Source of the DNA: Emiliania huxleyi CCMP1516
Taxonomy: Eukaryota; Haptophyta; Isochrysidales; Noelaerhabdaceae
DNA: 64,000 bases
Reading direction: 5' to 3'
NCBI RefSeq assembly: GCF_000372725.1
Contig: NW_005196756.1
Coordinates: forward strand, 591,783-655,782
Made by a program: the position numbers and the translations under genes. The notes below the pieces were generated by a model, which was not told the origin of the DNA, did no database searches, and worked only from the letters and a program-made list of their open reading frames with translations. This document shows positions 1 through 9,991 of the stretch, one piece after another (position 1 is the stretch's first letter; every line of letters begins with the position of its first letter).

Positions 1-220
1 CGCACTGGGCCGCACACTCACACCGCTCGCCCACGCGCACTGGGCCGCACACTCACACCGCTCGCCCACGCGCACTGGGCCGCACACTCACACCGCTCGC
101 CCACGCGCACTGGGCCGCACACTCACACCGCTCGCCCACGCGCACTGGGCCGCACACTCACACCGCTCGCCCACGCGCACTGGGCCGCACGCTCACACCG
201 CTCGCCCACGCGCACTGGGC
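1..220. repeat. 35-bp tandem array
   Basis: About 6.3 copies of a 35-base unit beginning CGCACTGGGC run from the window edge. The same CCCACGCGCACTGGGCC segment forms the 5' part of the introner-like repeat that follows directly, and recurs near 26890. The array therefore looks like local amplification of one end of that repeat, inside an intron of the surface-protein gene. Confidence 0.9.
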
Positions 221-343
221 CTTGTGCACTTTGAATGCCGTGGGCCTTCTTGTCTCCTAGTCTCGTGGAGTCGCGAGGGATAGCCTGGCCCTGCTGCCCC
301 ACCACCTCGTGTGTGTGGAGAAGCCTCCCTTACCGTGCCTTAG
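221..343 (+). repeat. Introner-like repeat, family 1, copy 1
   Basis: It shares with 5538-5676 and 26890-27022 a chain of blocks: CTTTGAATGCCGT, a GTCGCGAGGG-like block, CCCCACCACCTCGTGTGTG, GGAGAAG, then a pyrimidine-rich tract ending in TAG. All three copies end exactly at a splice acceptor before recognisable coding sequence, here exon 344-380. The repeat therefore supplies the 3' splice site. Confidence 0.7.
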
Positions 344-3300
344 GTGCCACCGCGCCAGATTTGCGGCCACCCGGCCGACGGTCGCCACCCCAGAAGCGAA
401 AGACGTCCTTCCATGTCTTCCCACCAGCGCTCGAGAGGACACGCACTCCACTGTCCTTCCGCCGTGTTCCGCTGTGCAGTCCTTGTATTCGCGTCCCTCG
501 TATTCACGCGGTGCTCCGAAGCAACACTGCACAATGCCGTCTTCCCGCCCCGAGGGTTGGCGTATTGACCGCACACGTAGGCTCGCCAGACTACGTCTTC
601 GACATCAGCGCGCACATCCCGCACACCGCAGCCTCTCTCGCCGTCGAGGTCGAGATGCGGCCGAGATGCGGCCGAGATGCGGCCGAGATGCGGCCGAGAT
701 GCGGCCTGTATGGGGAGAGATGCCGCCGGGGAAAGCCTCTCTCCCCACCTCCGTCTCGGAGGTGCTGGCATATGACACCAGGTCGCAGTATAGACACGTG
801 CCCCCGTCACACCCTCGCCCTCACACCCTCACCCTAGAATTCTACGAATACAAGCCCCTCTCACAGCAGACTGGCACGGACTAGCACCACAAAAGGCACA
901 GCCTAGAAGCCAGAATGCTCCTGTCCCAACTGGCCCTCGAGAGCGCAACGCCTTCCACTGCATTCGATCGTCTTCGGCTGCACTCACCGCCTCCGCCTCT
1001 CTTGTCTTCACGCGGAGCTCTGAATACACGCTGCACACTCCCGTCTCCCCGCCCCGAGGGCCGCGGGCCGGCGTATTCAGCACGGAGGCTTCTCACACCC
1101 TCACAGAGGACGGCCTCGAGCGTGAGCTCTAGCTAGTGAGCTCGTACGAACGCAGGCAGGCAGATCGCTACTCTAGGAGTAGGAGCCGCCCGACCGTCGC
1201 GTCCCCCGGTGCTCACCGACGGCCGGGCGGGTCGGCACACTCCCCTCGCCCTCACACCCTCACGCCCTCACGCCCTCACACCCTCACACCCTCTCACACC
1301 CTCACACCCTCACACCCTCTCACCCTCTCACCCTCTCACGCCCTCACAGATGCACGCGGGCCTCTCGATCCAGTCTGTCGACGAGGCGTGGGGCATTCAG
1401 AACATCAAGCTCTCGCTCCTCTCGCCCATGCCGCCGTTCGCGCCGCCGCCGCCGTCGCCGCCGCCGCCGCCGCCGTTGCAGCCGCCGCCCTTGTCGCCGC
1501 TGCCACCTGCCTCGCCGCCATCCCCGCCGCCACCGCCCCCCTCCCCCCGGCCGCCCATTTCTCCGCCGCTGCCGCCGCCGTCGCCACCCTTGCCGCCACC
1601 TTCTCCCCCCGCCGCCCCGCCGTCACCACCGCGCCCGCCCTCGCCGCCCAAACCGCCCTCGCTGCCCCCACCCGCTTCTCCCGCCCCCGCGGCTCCGCCA
1701 GGGCCGCGGCCGCTTCTGCCGCCCCCGCTGTCCTCCCGCTCTCCGGCCCCTCACCGCTCGCACGGACGTATACCTTAGGCAGCGCATCCTCCAGTCGAGC
1801 CACGCGCTGCCGGCAGGCTCGCCAGCCTAGAAGCTGGGCAGAGACGGGGAGATATGGGGGAGATGCGACCAGCTCGTGCTGCGGTACACCCACCTCGCCG
1901 GGCTGCTCGCCTCCCTAGAAGCGGAGATCTGGGGAGAGATGGGGGAGATGTGGGGAGAGATGGGCTCGCCTCCCTAGAAGCGGAATACGTCTTCTTGTCT
2001 CCCCACCATCTCGCATTCCGCTGTACTCGACCGTATATTCGCGGCTGTGTTCACTGTTGTTCGAACACAGGGCTCTGCACAACACCGTATTTCCCGCCAC
2101 GAGGCTCGTATGCACGGGAGGGCGAAACGGTGGGTGGGTGGGGAGGGTGGGGGGGGCGGGGGGTCCCTTACCAGAAGGGAGTCGGAGGACTCGACTCAAA
2201 GGAGACGGAAGATGGGGGAAGCCAAAGGCCGCCAGGGACCGCAGGGTGCCCCTCCAAAGTCTCAAGCATGCACCATGTGTGTAGGCTGGCACAACGCATG
2301 GCAGCGGCGTCCCGGTGAGCATGGATGCACCGCGCGAGATGCAATCCCGGCTGATCTCGGCTTATCTCGGCTGATCTCGGCTGCTCTCGGCTGCTCTCGG
2401 CTGATCTCGGCTGATCTCGGCTGCTCTCGGCTGATCTCGGCTGCTCTCGGCTGATCTCGGCTACTCTCGGCTGATCTCGGCTGATCTCGGCTGATCTCGG
2501 CTGATCTCGGCTGATCTCGGCTGATCTCGGCTGATCTCGGCTGATCTCGCGGCGTCAGGCCTGTCGACGCCCGTGACCACGGTGTGCGGCGATCTCGGCG
2601 AGCTGCTCGGCGGGTTCCAGTCTTTGGGTGCGCGCGGGGCAAAGCGCCGGGAAGAGGGAGGGGGAGATTCGGGCTCGCACGGGCGCCTTCTGCGCGCGAC
2701 TCACACTCTCCCCTCTGCCCTCGGCTGCGCGCTGCTGCGGCTGGCGTTCTGAGCCGACTGGCGTCGTCCGCCGCCCCACCGATTTAGGCGGCGGCGGCGA
2801 TTTCATCGAGCGCACGTTCGCCGTCCCCACGCCGCACGAGGCGCTGCGGGTGCGGCTCCTCTTCGTCAAGGTCGATTCGTGGGACAACGAGCTCGCGCTG
2901 CTGCTCGTGGACGGCACACGGACGCCCTAGCTGCGGACACGGCTCCTGTTCATCTCACGCTCTCTTGACGAGGGGGAGCCCCGTCTCTGACCGCATCTCA
3001 CTGTATCCCCTTGCATCTCCGAGTATGGCGAGGCGCTTTGGGCGGCGCCATCGCCACACTCCCTAGCTCAATTGGCGGCCGTGACGGGTCGCCAGCCGAT
3101 CGCGATCGGTCGGTCCCTGGTACTGTACGTATCGCCCTCGCCGCCTCCGCCCTCGCCGCCTCCGCTTTCGCTGCCCTCGCCCTCGCCGCCTCCGCCCTCG
3201 CTGCCTCCGCTTTCGCTGCCTCCGCCCTCGCCGCCTCCGTCCTTGCTGCCTCCGCCCCGTACTCTTGCCTTCCTAGTCGCGCCCGAGATCCCGCCGCACC

Positions 3301-6133
3301 CCGCCATACCCCGCCGCATCTCCCGCCGCACCCCGCCGCACCCCGCCGCACCCCGCCGCACCCCGCCATACCCCGCCGCATCTCCCGCCGCACCCCGCCG
3401 CACCCCGCCATTCCCCGCCGCATCCCGCCATACCCCGCCATTCCCCGCCGCATCCCGCCGAGAGACCGCGAAAGGAACCACCACACCATGGACGGCACAC
3501 GCCTGTGGACGCGCGCACTGGTTGCCACCTCTCACCTCTCTGTACACTCTCAGTGCCCCTCACCTCTGCCGCGTCGGCGTGCACGTACACAGGCGTCGAA
3601 GTGTGGCGGCAAACGTTCGGCCGCCACTCGGGCAGCTCAAACAAGTGCGGGCACACGCGCTTCGCCGAAGAGGCGCCAAGCCCGCCGCCAAGCCCGCCGC
3701 CGCCACCCGTCCGAACCCGCCGCCACCCGTCCAAACCCGCCGCCGCCCACCCATCCCTTTGCTCGGCTCGCACAGCACAAGCTGACCAACCCCCACCCCC
3801 ACCCACCCACCCTCCCAGACACCCTCCCAGCATTGGGACCTGCCTGACGCACCCTCCAGACTCCCGGACGTGCCAGATGCCTCTCCGACTCCTCCACGAC
3901 ACGTCGTCGCTGACACCGCCACGACACCACCACACCTCCAAGACACTACCCGGATCGGTCGAGATAGGCGGTGCCACCACACCTCCAAGACACTACCCGG
4001 ATCGGTCAAGATAGGCGGTGCCACCACACTTCCAAGACACTACCCGGATCGGTCGAGATAGGCGGTGCCACCACACCTCCAAGACACTACCCGGATCGGT
4101 CGAGATAGGCGGTGCCACCACACCTCCAAGACACTACCCGGATCGGTCGAGATAGGCGGTGCCACCACACCTCCAAGACACTACCCGGATCGGTCGAGAT
4201 AGGCGGTGCCACCACACCTCCAAGACCCTACCCGGATCGGTCGAGATAGGCGGTGCCACCACACCTCCAAGACCCTACCCGGATCGGTCGAGATAGGCGG
4301 TGCCACCACACCTCCAAGACACTACCCGGATCGGTCGAGATAGGCGGTGCCACCACACCTCCAAGACACTACCCGGATCGGTCGAGATAGGCGGTGCCAC
4401 CACACCTCCAAGACACTACCCGGATCGGTCGAGATAGGCGGTGCCACCACACCTCCAAGACACTACCCGGATCGGTCGAGATAGGCGGTGCCACCACACC
4501 TCCAAGACACTACCCGGATCGGTCGAGATAGGCGGTGCCACCACACCTCCAAGACACTACCCGGATCGGTCGAGATAGGCGGTGCCACCACACCTCCAAG
4601 ACACTACCCGGATCGGTCGAGATAGGCGGTGCCACCACACCTCCAAGACACTACCCGGATCGGTCGAGATAGGCGGTGCCACCACACCTCCAAGACACTA
4701 CCCGGATCGGTCGAGATAGGCGGTGCCTGTGGATGTGACGGTGCTCCACACCGCGCCATCTGCGTCGATCCGTGTCACGACCACCCTCGACAAGACGGCG
4801 TACGACGAGTCATGGGGCATCCGCGGCTTTAAACTATGACACACACTGAGCTCCTCCCTCACCTCCGGGGCTGGGGACAGTCACGCCCCCAGTATCAGAC
4901 TACACGGGGGCTGCTGCCCCCCTATAGGGTCCTCTCGCGTGAGATGCGTTGTTGTCACCCTTGAAGGGCTGTTGCCACGACGCTACTCAGCTCACGATAG
5001 CATCTCCCCTTAGGCATCCGCGACTTTGAGCTCCTCGTCACTCTCCCCTCGCCACCGCCCCCGTCGCCTCAGCCACTTGCCCCACCGCCCTCGCCGCCGC
5101 CGCTGCCGCTGCCGCCGCCGTCGCCGCCGCCGCAATCACCCCCCTCCCCGCCAGCGCCAGAGCCGCCGCCGCCGCCGCTCTCTCCACCTGCCAGGATTCC
5201 TCCGGCGCCGCCCTTGCCTCCTGGGATTCCGCCGCCACGGCTGCCACGCCCAGCCCTGCCTCCACACCCCAGTCTCCCTCCCCCCGCGCCGCCGCCGTCC
5301 CGGCCGCCCAATGCGCCGCCGCCGGGGCCTCCGCCGCGGCCGCCGCCCCTCCCGAGCGATTGTGCCATTCTCTATGGCGACCGCGCCACGGGGCTCTGCA
5401 GCTCGAGCCCACGGCAGTCTCCGCATCACGCGCGCTTCTCACGATGCGCTTGTAGGCAGCATGACGAACCTCCGACAGCTCGAACCTCCGGCAAGGCCCG
5501 AGTGGTGCAACGACGCCTACACCCGAAAGGTCCGTGCTCACCCACGCACACGAGGCCTTGCACTTGGAATGCCGTTGTTGCTCCTGTCTTTCTAGACGTG
5601 GCGTCGCGAGGGACCAGCTTGGCGCTTGCCCCACCACCTCGTGTGTGTGTGGAGAAGTGTACCTGACCTGACCTAGGTCGTCGCCTCCGAGTGCACGTCC
5701 ACCTACATCACCATCGACTCGCTCTCGACCAGCACCGTCCACGCCATCGCGCCTTGCGTCTACCTCGCGCCGCCACCCGGCGAGAAGGAGGGCCAGTGCT
5801 ACAGAGGAACAAACACGATTCTCTGCCCGTACTTGCTCCCTCCGTCGCCACCGCCGCCGCCGCCACCACCTCCAGCCCCGCCGCCGTCGCCGTCGCCGCG
5901 GTTGCCGCCGTCGCCGCTCGCGCCTCCGCTCCCACCGCCGCTCCCGCCATCGTGGCCCTCGCCATTGCCGCCGAGCACGCCGCCCTTCCCGCCGGGCAAG
6001 ACTCCCCGCCCGCCGCCCTCGCCGCCGCCCTTCCCACCGGGCAAGGCTCCGACCCCGCCGCCGTCGCCGCCACCAACCCCGCCCGGCAAGGCGCCCACGC
6101 CGCCACCGCCGCGGAGCGCGCCGCCGCCGCCGC

Positions 6134-6164
<31 letters not shown>

Positions 6165-7344
6165 GCGCTTACCGTCCGTGTTTGCGCCGGCGCAATCTTA
6201 TCACCGGCCACCACCGGCACCGCCGCCCACGCCGCGAATGTTTCCACCTCCACGCCCGCCGTCGCCGTCGCCGTCGCAGCCCCTCCCGGCCGCCCCCCTC
6301 CCGACGCTGCGGCTGCCTGTGGGGGCTGGCTTCATGCCTTGGCCGCCGCCGCCACCGCAAGCGACGATACAGCTGGCCGGCAGTGCCGCGGTCGGCTTGG
6401 CGGCGGCGGTGATGGCATCGCTCGCTCTCGTCTTCACCTGTTGCTCACGCTACCGCGACCGCTCCCTCCTCCCAAAGTCGCTCCGTTTTGCCCGCGGCGA
6501 AGCCTGCACCTCGAGGCCATCAGCACTCTCCCCTCTGGTGCGGATAGGCGGTTGATCGACGAGGCCGACGAGGGCCACACTTCGTCCTCTTTCCTCTCTT
6601 CATTGCGTGGCGCGCGCATGGCGAGTGCTTTCTTGACGCAAAGGTGCGCATGGCCCCACCCGTTTGCCCAAGTCATCGAGAGGGACACATTGCTCCCCAA
6701 GGCCTCTCTCTCTCGAGTGTAGGAGCTTGCACACGTGGCAACCGAAGTTGCGGTCCATTGGGCTGCGGCAGACCCGGGCTGCGGCGGCGTGCGACACGGC
6801 CTCCGTGAAAAGCGCTTCTGAGGCGAGCCGGTGCGCGAGTCGCGGCGACGACGGCACCCCCGTCAAGTCGCTTTCCACGGCATTCGACGCGTCCGTGTCC
6901 GTGCCCGGGTGGAATGCCTCTACACCCGCTGCTGACCGGCCATCCGTATCGCCCGCCGGCCCGTCCTGCTCCGCCGCTTCGGGGGCCACCGCTTCCGCTC
7001 GAGACGGTGGCCGCAACGGTGTGGTCCCGCGTTCGACGCCAGCAAGTCAGGCCAGCACACCCCGAAATCCGCGGTCGCCTGCAGAGATCCTCCAGCGGCG
7101 GATCGCGGGCAATGTCAGCCCGCTTCCCATGCTGCCAAGCTCTCGTCCTGACTCTCCCGTTCCTGTCGACGTTGCTGATATGGCCATGGGCTGGCGACGC
7201 GAAGGCGGCGGTGAGCCGCTCCCGCGCTCCTCTTCGGCGGCCGCGCACCACTCCTCTTCGGTGGCCGCACACCGGGTGGGCCTGACCAGCGCTGCAGCCG
7301 CGCTCTTGGATAGCGACACCGGCGGGGAGGGGGGGTTCGTTTGA
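344..7344 (+). CDS. Modular Pro-rich membrane-anchored surface protein (5' partial, multi-exon)
   Basis: Pieces of one extracellular architecture can be followed in order. Exons 344-380 and 581-648 (RQICGHPADG, then DYVFDISAHIPHTAASL) end a first beta-sandwich module closed by DEAWGIQNI near 1380. A Pro/Ser linker runs to about 1735. A second module is split over 2560-2620 (TTVCGDLGELLGGF), 2790-2931 (KVDSWDNELALLLVDG), about 3585-3680 (VEVWRQTF) and 4727-4815 (TTTLDKTAYDESWG), and continues at 5014. More Pro-rich linkers follow at 5040-5350 and 5830-6320, with a Cys-containing segment between (exon from 5677). One transmembrane helix lies near 6375-6440. A Ser-rich tail ends at TGA 7342-7344. 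The DSWD...VDG...ESWGI module recurs in protist surface proteins; I know no function for it. The linkers resemble pherophorin/extensin cell-wall proteins. Exon borders between 650 and 2560 are uncertain. Confidence 0.6.
381..580 (+). repeat. Intron built of introner-like repeat, family 2
   Basis: The intron runs GT at 381 to AG at 580. It carries the family 2 signature: CAGAAGC about 10 bases after the donor, a CTTCnTGTCTTCC block, GCGCTCGAGAGGACACG, TTCCGCTGT, then CACGCGGTGCTC. Related copies lie at about 900-1090, 1915-2110, 20865-21056 (minus), 35136-35327 and 35900-36080. Confidence 0.65.
655..708 (+). repeat. 11-bp tandem repeat in intron
   Basis: About five copies of GAGATGCGGCC begin a few bases after the predicted donor at 649. 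This belongs to the class of 10-11 bp intron repeats seen throughout the window. Confidence 0.85.
2344..2554 (+). repeat. 10-bp tandem repeat in intron (CTGATCTCGG)n
   Basis: Roughly twenty copies of a decamer, CTGATCTCGG alternating with CTGCTCTCGG, end just before the acceptor GGCGTCAG. The exon encoding TTVCGDLGELLGGF then begins. The array is intronic in the surface-protein gene. Confidence 0.9.
3920..4727 (+). repeat. 47-bp intronic minisatellite
   Basis: About 17 head-to-tail copies of a 47-base unit (core CACCTCCAAGACACTACC, then GATCGGTCGAGATAGGCGGT) differ at only a few positions, for example CCCTACC for CACTACC near 4210 and 4260. The unit is not a multiple of three and the array stops directly at exon VPVDVTVLHT. 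It is therefore intronic, between two pieces of one protein module. Confidence 0.9.
5530..5676 (+). repeat. 147-bp intron made of introner-like repeat, family 1, copy 2
   Basis: GT at 5530 follows codons for YTRK; CTAG at 5676 precedes VVASECTSTY, and removing it keeps the frame. Almost the whole intron matches the family 1 repeat, including GTGTGTGTGTGGAGAAG and the CTGACCTGACCTAG acceptor. Confidence 0.75.
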
Positions 7345-7521
7345 CCGTTCTAGATTCTACCACAAACACCATGCACGGCAACACAGTCACAGAAAGACTG
7401 TGACCCACCCACCTTTCCCTTGTGTTTTGTCTGCGGAGGGGTTTCTCCTGCGGAGTCGTGCGTGCGCGGGGCTCCTCTTTGCGAATACTCCCTACATACA
7501 TCTCGTAGTCGTACCCGTTCA

Positions 7522-7740
7522 CTAGCTTCTACCAGTAACCAGAAAGACTGCGGCCGCCAGCACATGCAGGTTGCAGCAACTGAGCGTCTCGCTGAACGCA
7601 GAACGACATAATACGGATTTGAATAACTTGTCCTCGGCGTAGCGCGCGTAGAGGCGCTCGGTGTGGTACTCCGAGGGGTCGTAGTTGGGCACCTGCAGCG
7701 TGCACAGGCTCATGTCACGCGCAGGCGAAGAGAAGATCAA
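7522..7740 (-). CDS. Possible coding fragment, unknown
   Basis: A minus-strand frame reads VPNYDPSEYHTERLYARYAEDKL, which has natural amino-acid composition unlike the surrounding shadows. I recognise no family. It lies next to the assembly gap and ends soon after, so it may be a fragment of a gene interrupted by the gap or by rearrangement. Confidence 0.25.
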   Translation of the reverse strand: MIFSSPARDMSLCTLQVPNYDPSEYHTERLYARYAEDKLFKSVLCRSAFSETLSCCNLHVLAAAVFLVTGRS

Positions 7741-7797
7741 GGCGCCCCTGCTCTACGGCCCCCATACCTCCCCCCATCTCATACCTATGTGCCGGTA

Positions 7798-7897
7798 NNN
7801 NNNNNNNNNNNNNNNNNNNNNNNNNNNNNNNNNNNNNNNNNNNNNNNNNNNNNNNNNNNNNNNNNNNNNNNNNNNNNNNNNNNNNNNNNNNNNNNNN
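7798..7897. other. Assembly gap (100 N)
   Basis: Exactly 100 unknown bases, a conventional scaffold-gap length. It falls just upstream of the RPT4-like exon, so the 5' part of that gene may be missing or misjoined. Confidence 0.98.
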
Positions 7898-8751
7898 GGA
7901 ACGGCACCACAATACTGGGGGGCTTACCCGGTTCACGGGGACGATAGAAAGGACCCTTTCACTCCCAATAAAATGACAAATAAACGCCGCGAAGAAAGAG
8001 CGGAAAATTCGGGGCAACCAGCCAGAAAGCAGAACGGAGAAAAAATCATCGCATCGAACAACAAGGGGGGGGAAAGGGGGAGGGGCCCCATCTATCCCCC
8101 ATCTTTCCCCCGTACCAGGCGCCCCAAGGGCTGCCTGCTCTACGGCCCGCCCGGCACCGGCAAGACGCTGCTCGCGCGCGCCGTCTCCAACAACATCGAC
8201 GCCGCCTTCCTCAAGGTCGTCGCGTCGGCGATTGTCGACAAGTACATCGGCGAGTCGGCGCGGCTGGTCCGCGAGATGTTTGGCTACGCGCGCGACCACG
8301 AGCCCTGCATCATCTTCATGGACGAGATCGACGCCATCGGAGGGCGGCGCTTCTCGGAGGGGACTTCGGCCGACCGCGAGATCCAGCGCACTCAACCCAG
8401 CTGGACGGCTTCGACGGCCTGGGTAAGGTCAAGATGATCTGCGCGACCAACCGGCCTGACGTGCTCGACCCGGCGCTGATGCGGCCGGGCCGGCTTGACC
8501 GCAACCAAGATCGAGATCCCGCTGCCAGGCGAGTCGGCGCCCATCACCAAGAAGGGCGACATCGACTACGAGTCCGTCGTCAAGCTTGCGGACGGCTTCA
8601 ACGCCGCCGACTTGCGCAACGTCTGCACCGAGGCGGGCATGTTTGCGATCCGCGGGGAGCGTGACTATGCGGTGGAGGAGGACTTTATGAAGGCGGTGCG
8701 CAAGGTGGGCGAGAGAACAAGAAGCTGGAGGGCAAGCTCGAGTACTCGAAG

Positions 8752-9597
8752 CAGGGCTGGTGGACTAACGTTAACACACCTCAGGGGCAGCACTGACTAC
8801 AGATCGTGTCAACACTTGGCGCAAAGGTCGGTGTTAACACAGTTGAACGGCAGTCCCAAAACAAGCGTTAACACAGCCGTTAATACGGTGTTGACACACG
8901 CACCTCTCTAGAGGCAGTCCTCCGCCTTGTGCTCATACTTGATGGGGGCGGCGGCCGGGTGGGCCTGGCGCCCGCGCTTGCTGCCCTTTACGAGCTCGTG
9001 AAACTCCTTGAGGATCTCCTGCACCGGCACCTCCCACGCCTTCATGTTCCGCTCGTGGTAGTGCCAAAACATCAGGTTCGCCAGGTTGCGCTGGCCGAGG
9101 CAAGAGCGCTCGGACGTCTTGATGTCGTTCATCAGGGAGAAGATGCGCTCCGCCTCCGACGTGTCGAGTGGGATCAGCAGCATGATGGCGACGAGGCGGA
9201 GCGCAGACATGTACTCCCCCGAAAAGGTGACGAGCATGTGCGACCACAGCGACTTGAACGGCCTCGTCCTTGTCGCACTCGGCCTCGAACCAGGCCTCCT
9301 TCTTGCCGGCACAAGGCTTCCACCGGCCCGCTGGCTCGCCGTTGCCGTTCATCGTGCTGCGGTCAGCCTCAGAAACGCTCGCCGCAGTTGGCGCGTCGGT
9401 GGCAACGCTCCGCGGGAAACGAGCTGCTTTTGGTAAAACGGAGAAACGCGTTCGAGGTGGGGGCGCGCCTCCTTACGGTTACGGACGGCGGGTCAACACC
9501 TCCCGAGGGGCGGTGTTAACACGTTTGAACACCTCTACGGCTGTGGTGTTAACCGTTAACGTTTGAACACCGTGTTAACGTTAGTCCACCAGCCCTG
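8752..9597. mobile_element. hAT-like DNA transposon remnant with perfect 26-bp TIRs
   Basis: The first 26 bases (8752-8777, starting CAGGGCTGGT) and the last 26 (9572-9597) are exact reverse complements. Subterminal GTGTTAAC-type repeats lie inside both ends (8830-8900, 9490-9570). The element is flanked by GAAG on both sides rather than the 8-bp duplication usual for hAT. It carries only the C-terminal transposase domain on the minus strand, so it is non-autonomous. Confidence 0.85.
8908..9352 (-). pseudogene. hAT transposase C-terminal (dimerisation) domain fragment
   Basis: The minus strand reads VAIMLLIPLDTSEAERIFSL followed by ...RNLANLMFWHY, the hallmark of the hATC dimerisation domain at the end of hAT transposases and their ZNF862-like relatives. 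The upstream segment (KKEAWFEAECDKDEA) sits in another frame, so there is one frame break near 9260. No zinc finger or RNase-H catalytic region is present. It ends at TAG near 8908, inside the TIR-bounded element. Confidence 0.8.
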
Positions 9598-9746
9598 GAA
9601 GGTCTGAGCGCGCCAGAGCCGCCAGAGCCGCGGTCGTCCACGACGGACGACGCACCGGAGACCCGAGAGCGTGCGCTCTCGCCGATCTCGTACATGGCTC
9701 ACAACAGTAATTGTTTTTTCACGTGTATTGCAACATAGCTTCTCAC

Positions 9747-9753
9747 TGAATAA
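9747..9753 (+). promoter_or_regulatory. Possible poly(A) signal AATAAA
   Basis: CTGAATAAAGCC lies about 140 bases past the relocated RPT4 stop, in otherwise featureless sequence between RPT4 and the convergent ankyrin-RING gene. Confidence 0.35.
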
Positions 9754-9991
9754 AGCCGTACGCAACCCTCGCTCCTCGCTGGCCGGTGCGCGGTGGGGGC
9801 CAGTGCCGGCCTGGGAGTGAGGTTGGCGCGCGGCCGTTGCCAACTGCACTCCAAGTGCTCCAAGTGCCGCGCCTGGCACAATCATTGAGAACAATCGCCG
9901 GAGCAATCGCCGGCTCACTCGGGAATATCAATAGAGTATGGGAAGTGATGAGATTTCTCACCGCATTCTTTTACTTCACTTGCGCCAGCCC

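Larger units (their letters stand above)
8115..9607 (+). pseudogene. RPT4: 26S proteasome ATPase RPT4/PSMC6, broken 3' portion
   Basis: From [16 protein letters not shown] (Walker A) through [14 protein letters not shown] (Walker B) and the sensor segment [20 protein letters not shown] to [15 protein letters not shown], this is the AAA+ ATPase of the 19S base. The wording fits RPT4 (S10b) best. Upstream sequence is lost at the gap or in an intron. Relative to the family, about a dozen bases are missing near 8395 (LMELLN absent), four extra bases lie near 8505, and two extra lie near 8715. The expected ending [10 protein letters not shown]-stop is split by an inserted element at 8752-9597: GAAG precedes it, and GAAG-GTC-TGA follows it at 9598-9607. 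An essential single-copy gene should not look like this, so it is either a decayed extra copy or poorly polished sequence. Confidence 0.75.

Noticed and set aside
1-220. CRISPR-like array at the window start (and at 3920-4727)
   Set aside because: The units are contiguous 35- and 47-base tandem repeats without unique spacers, in a eukaryotic intron.
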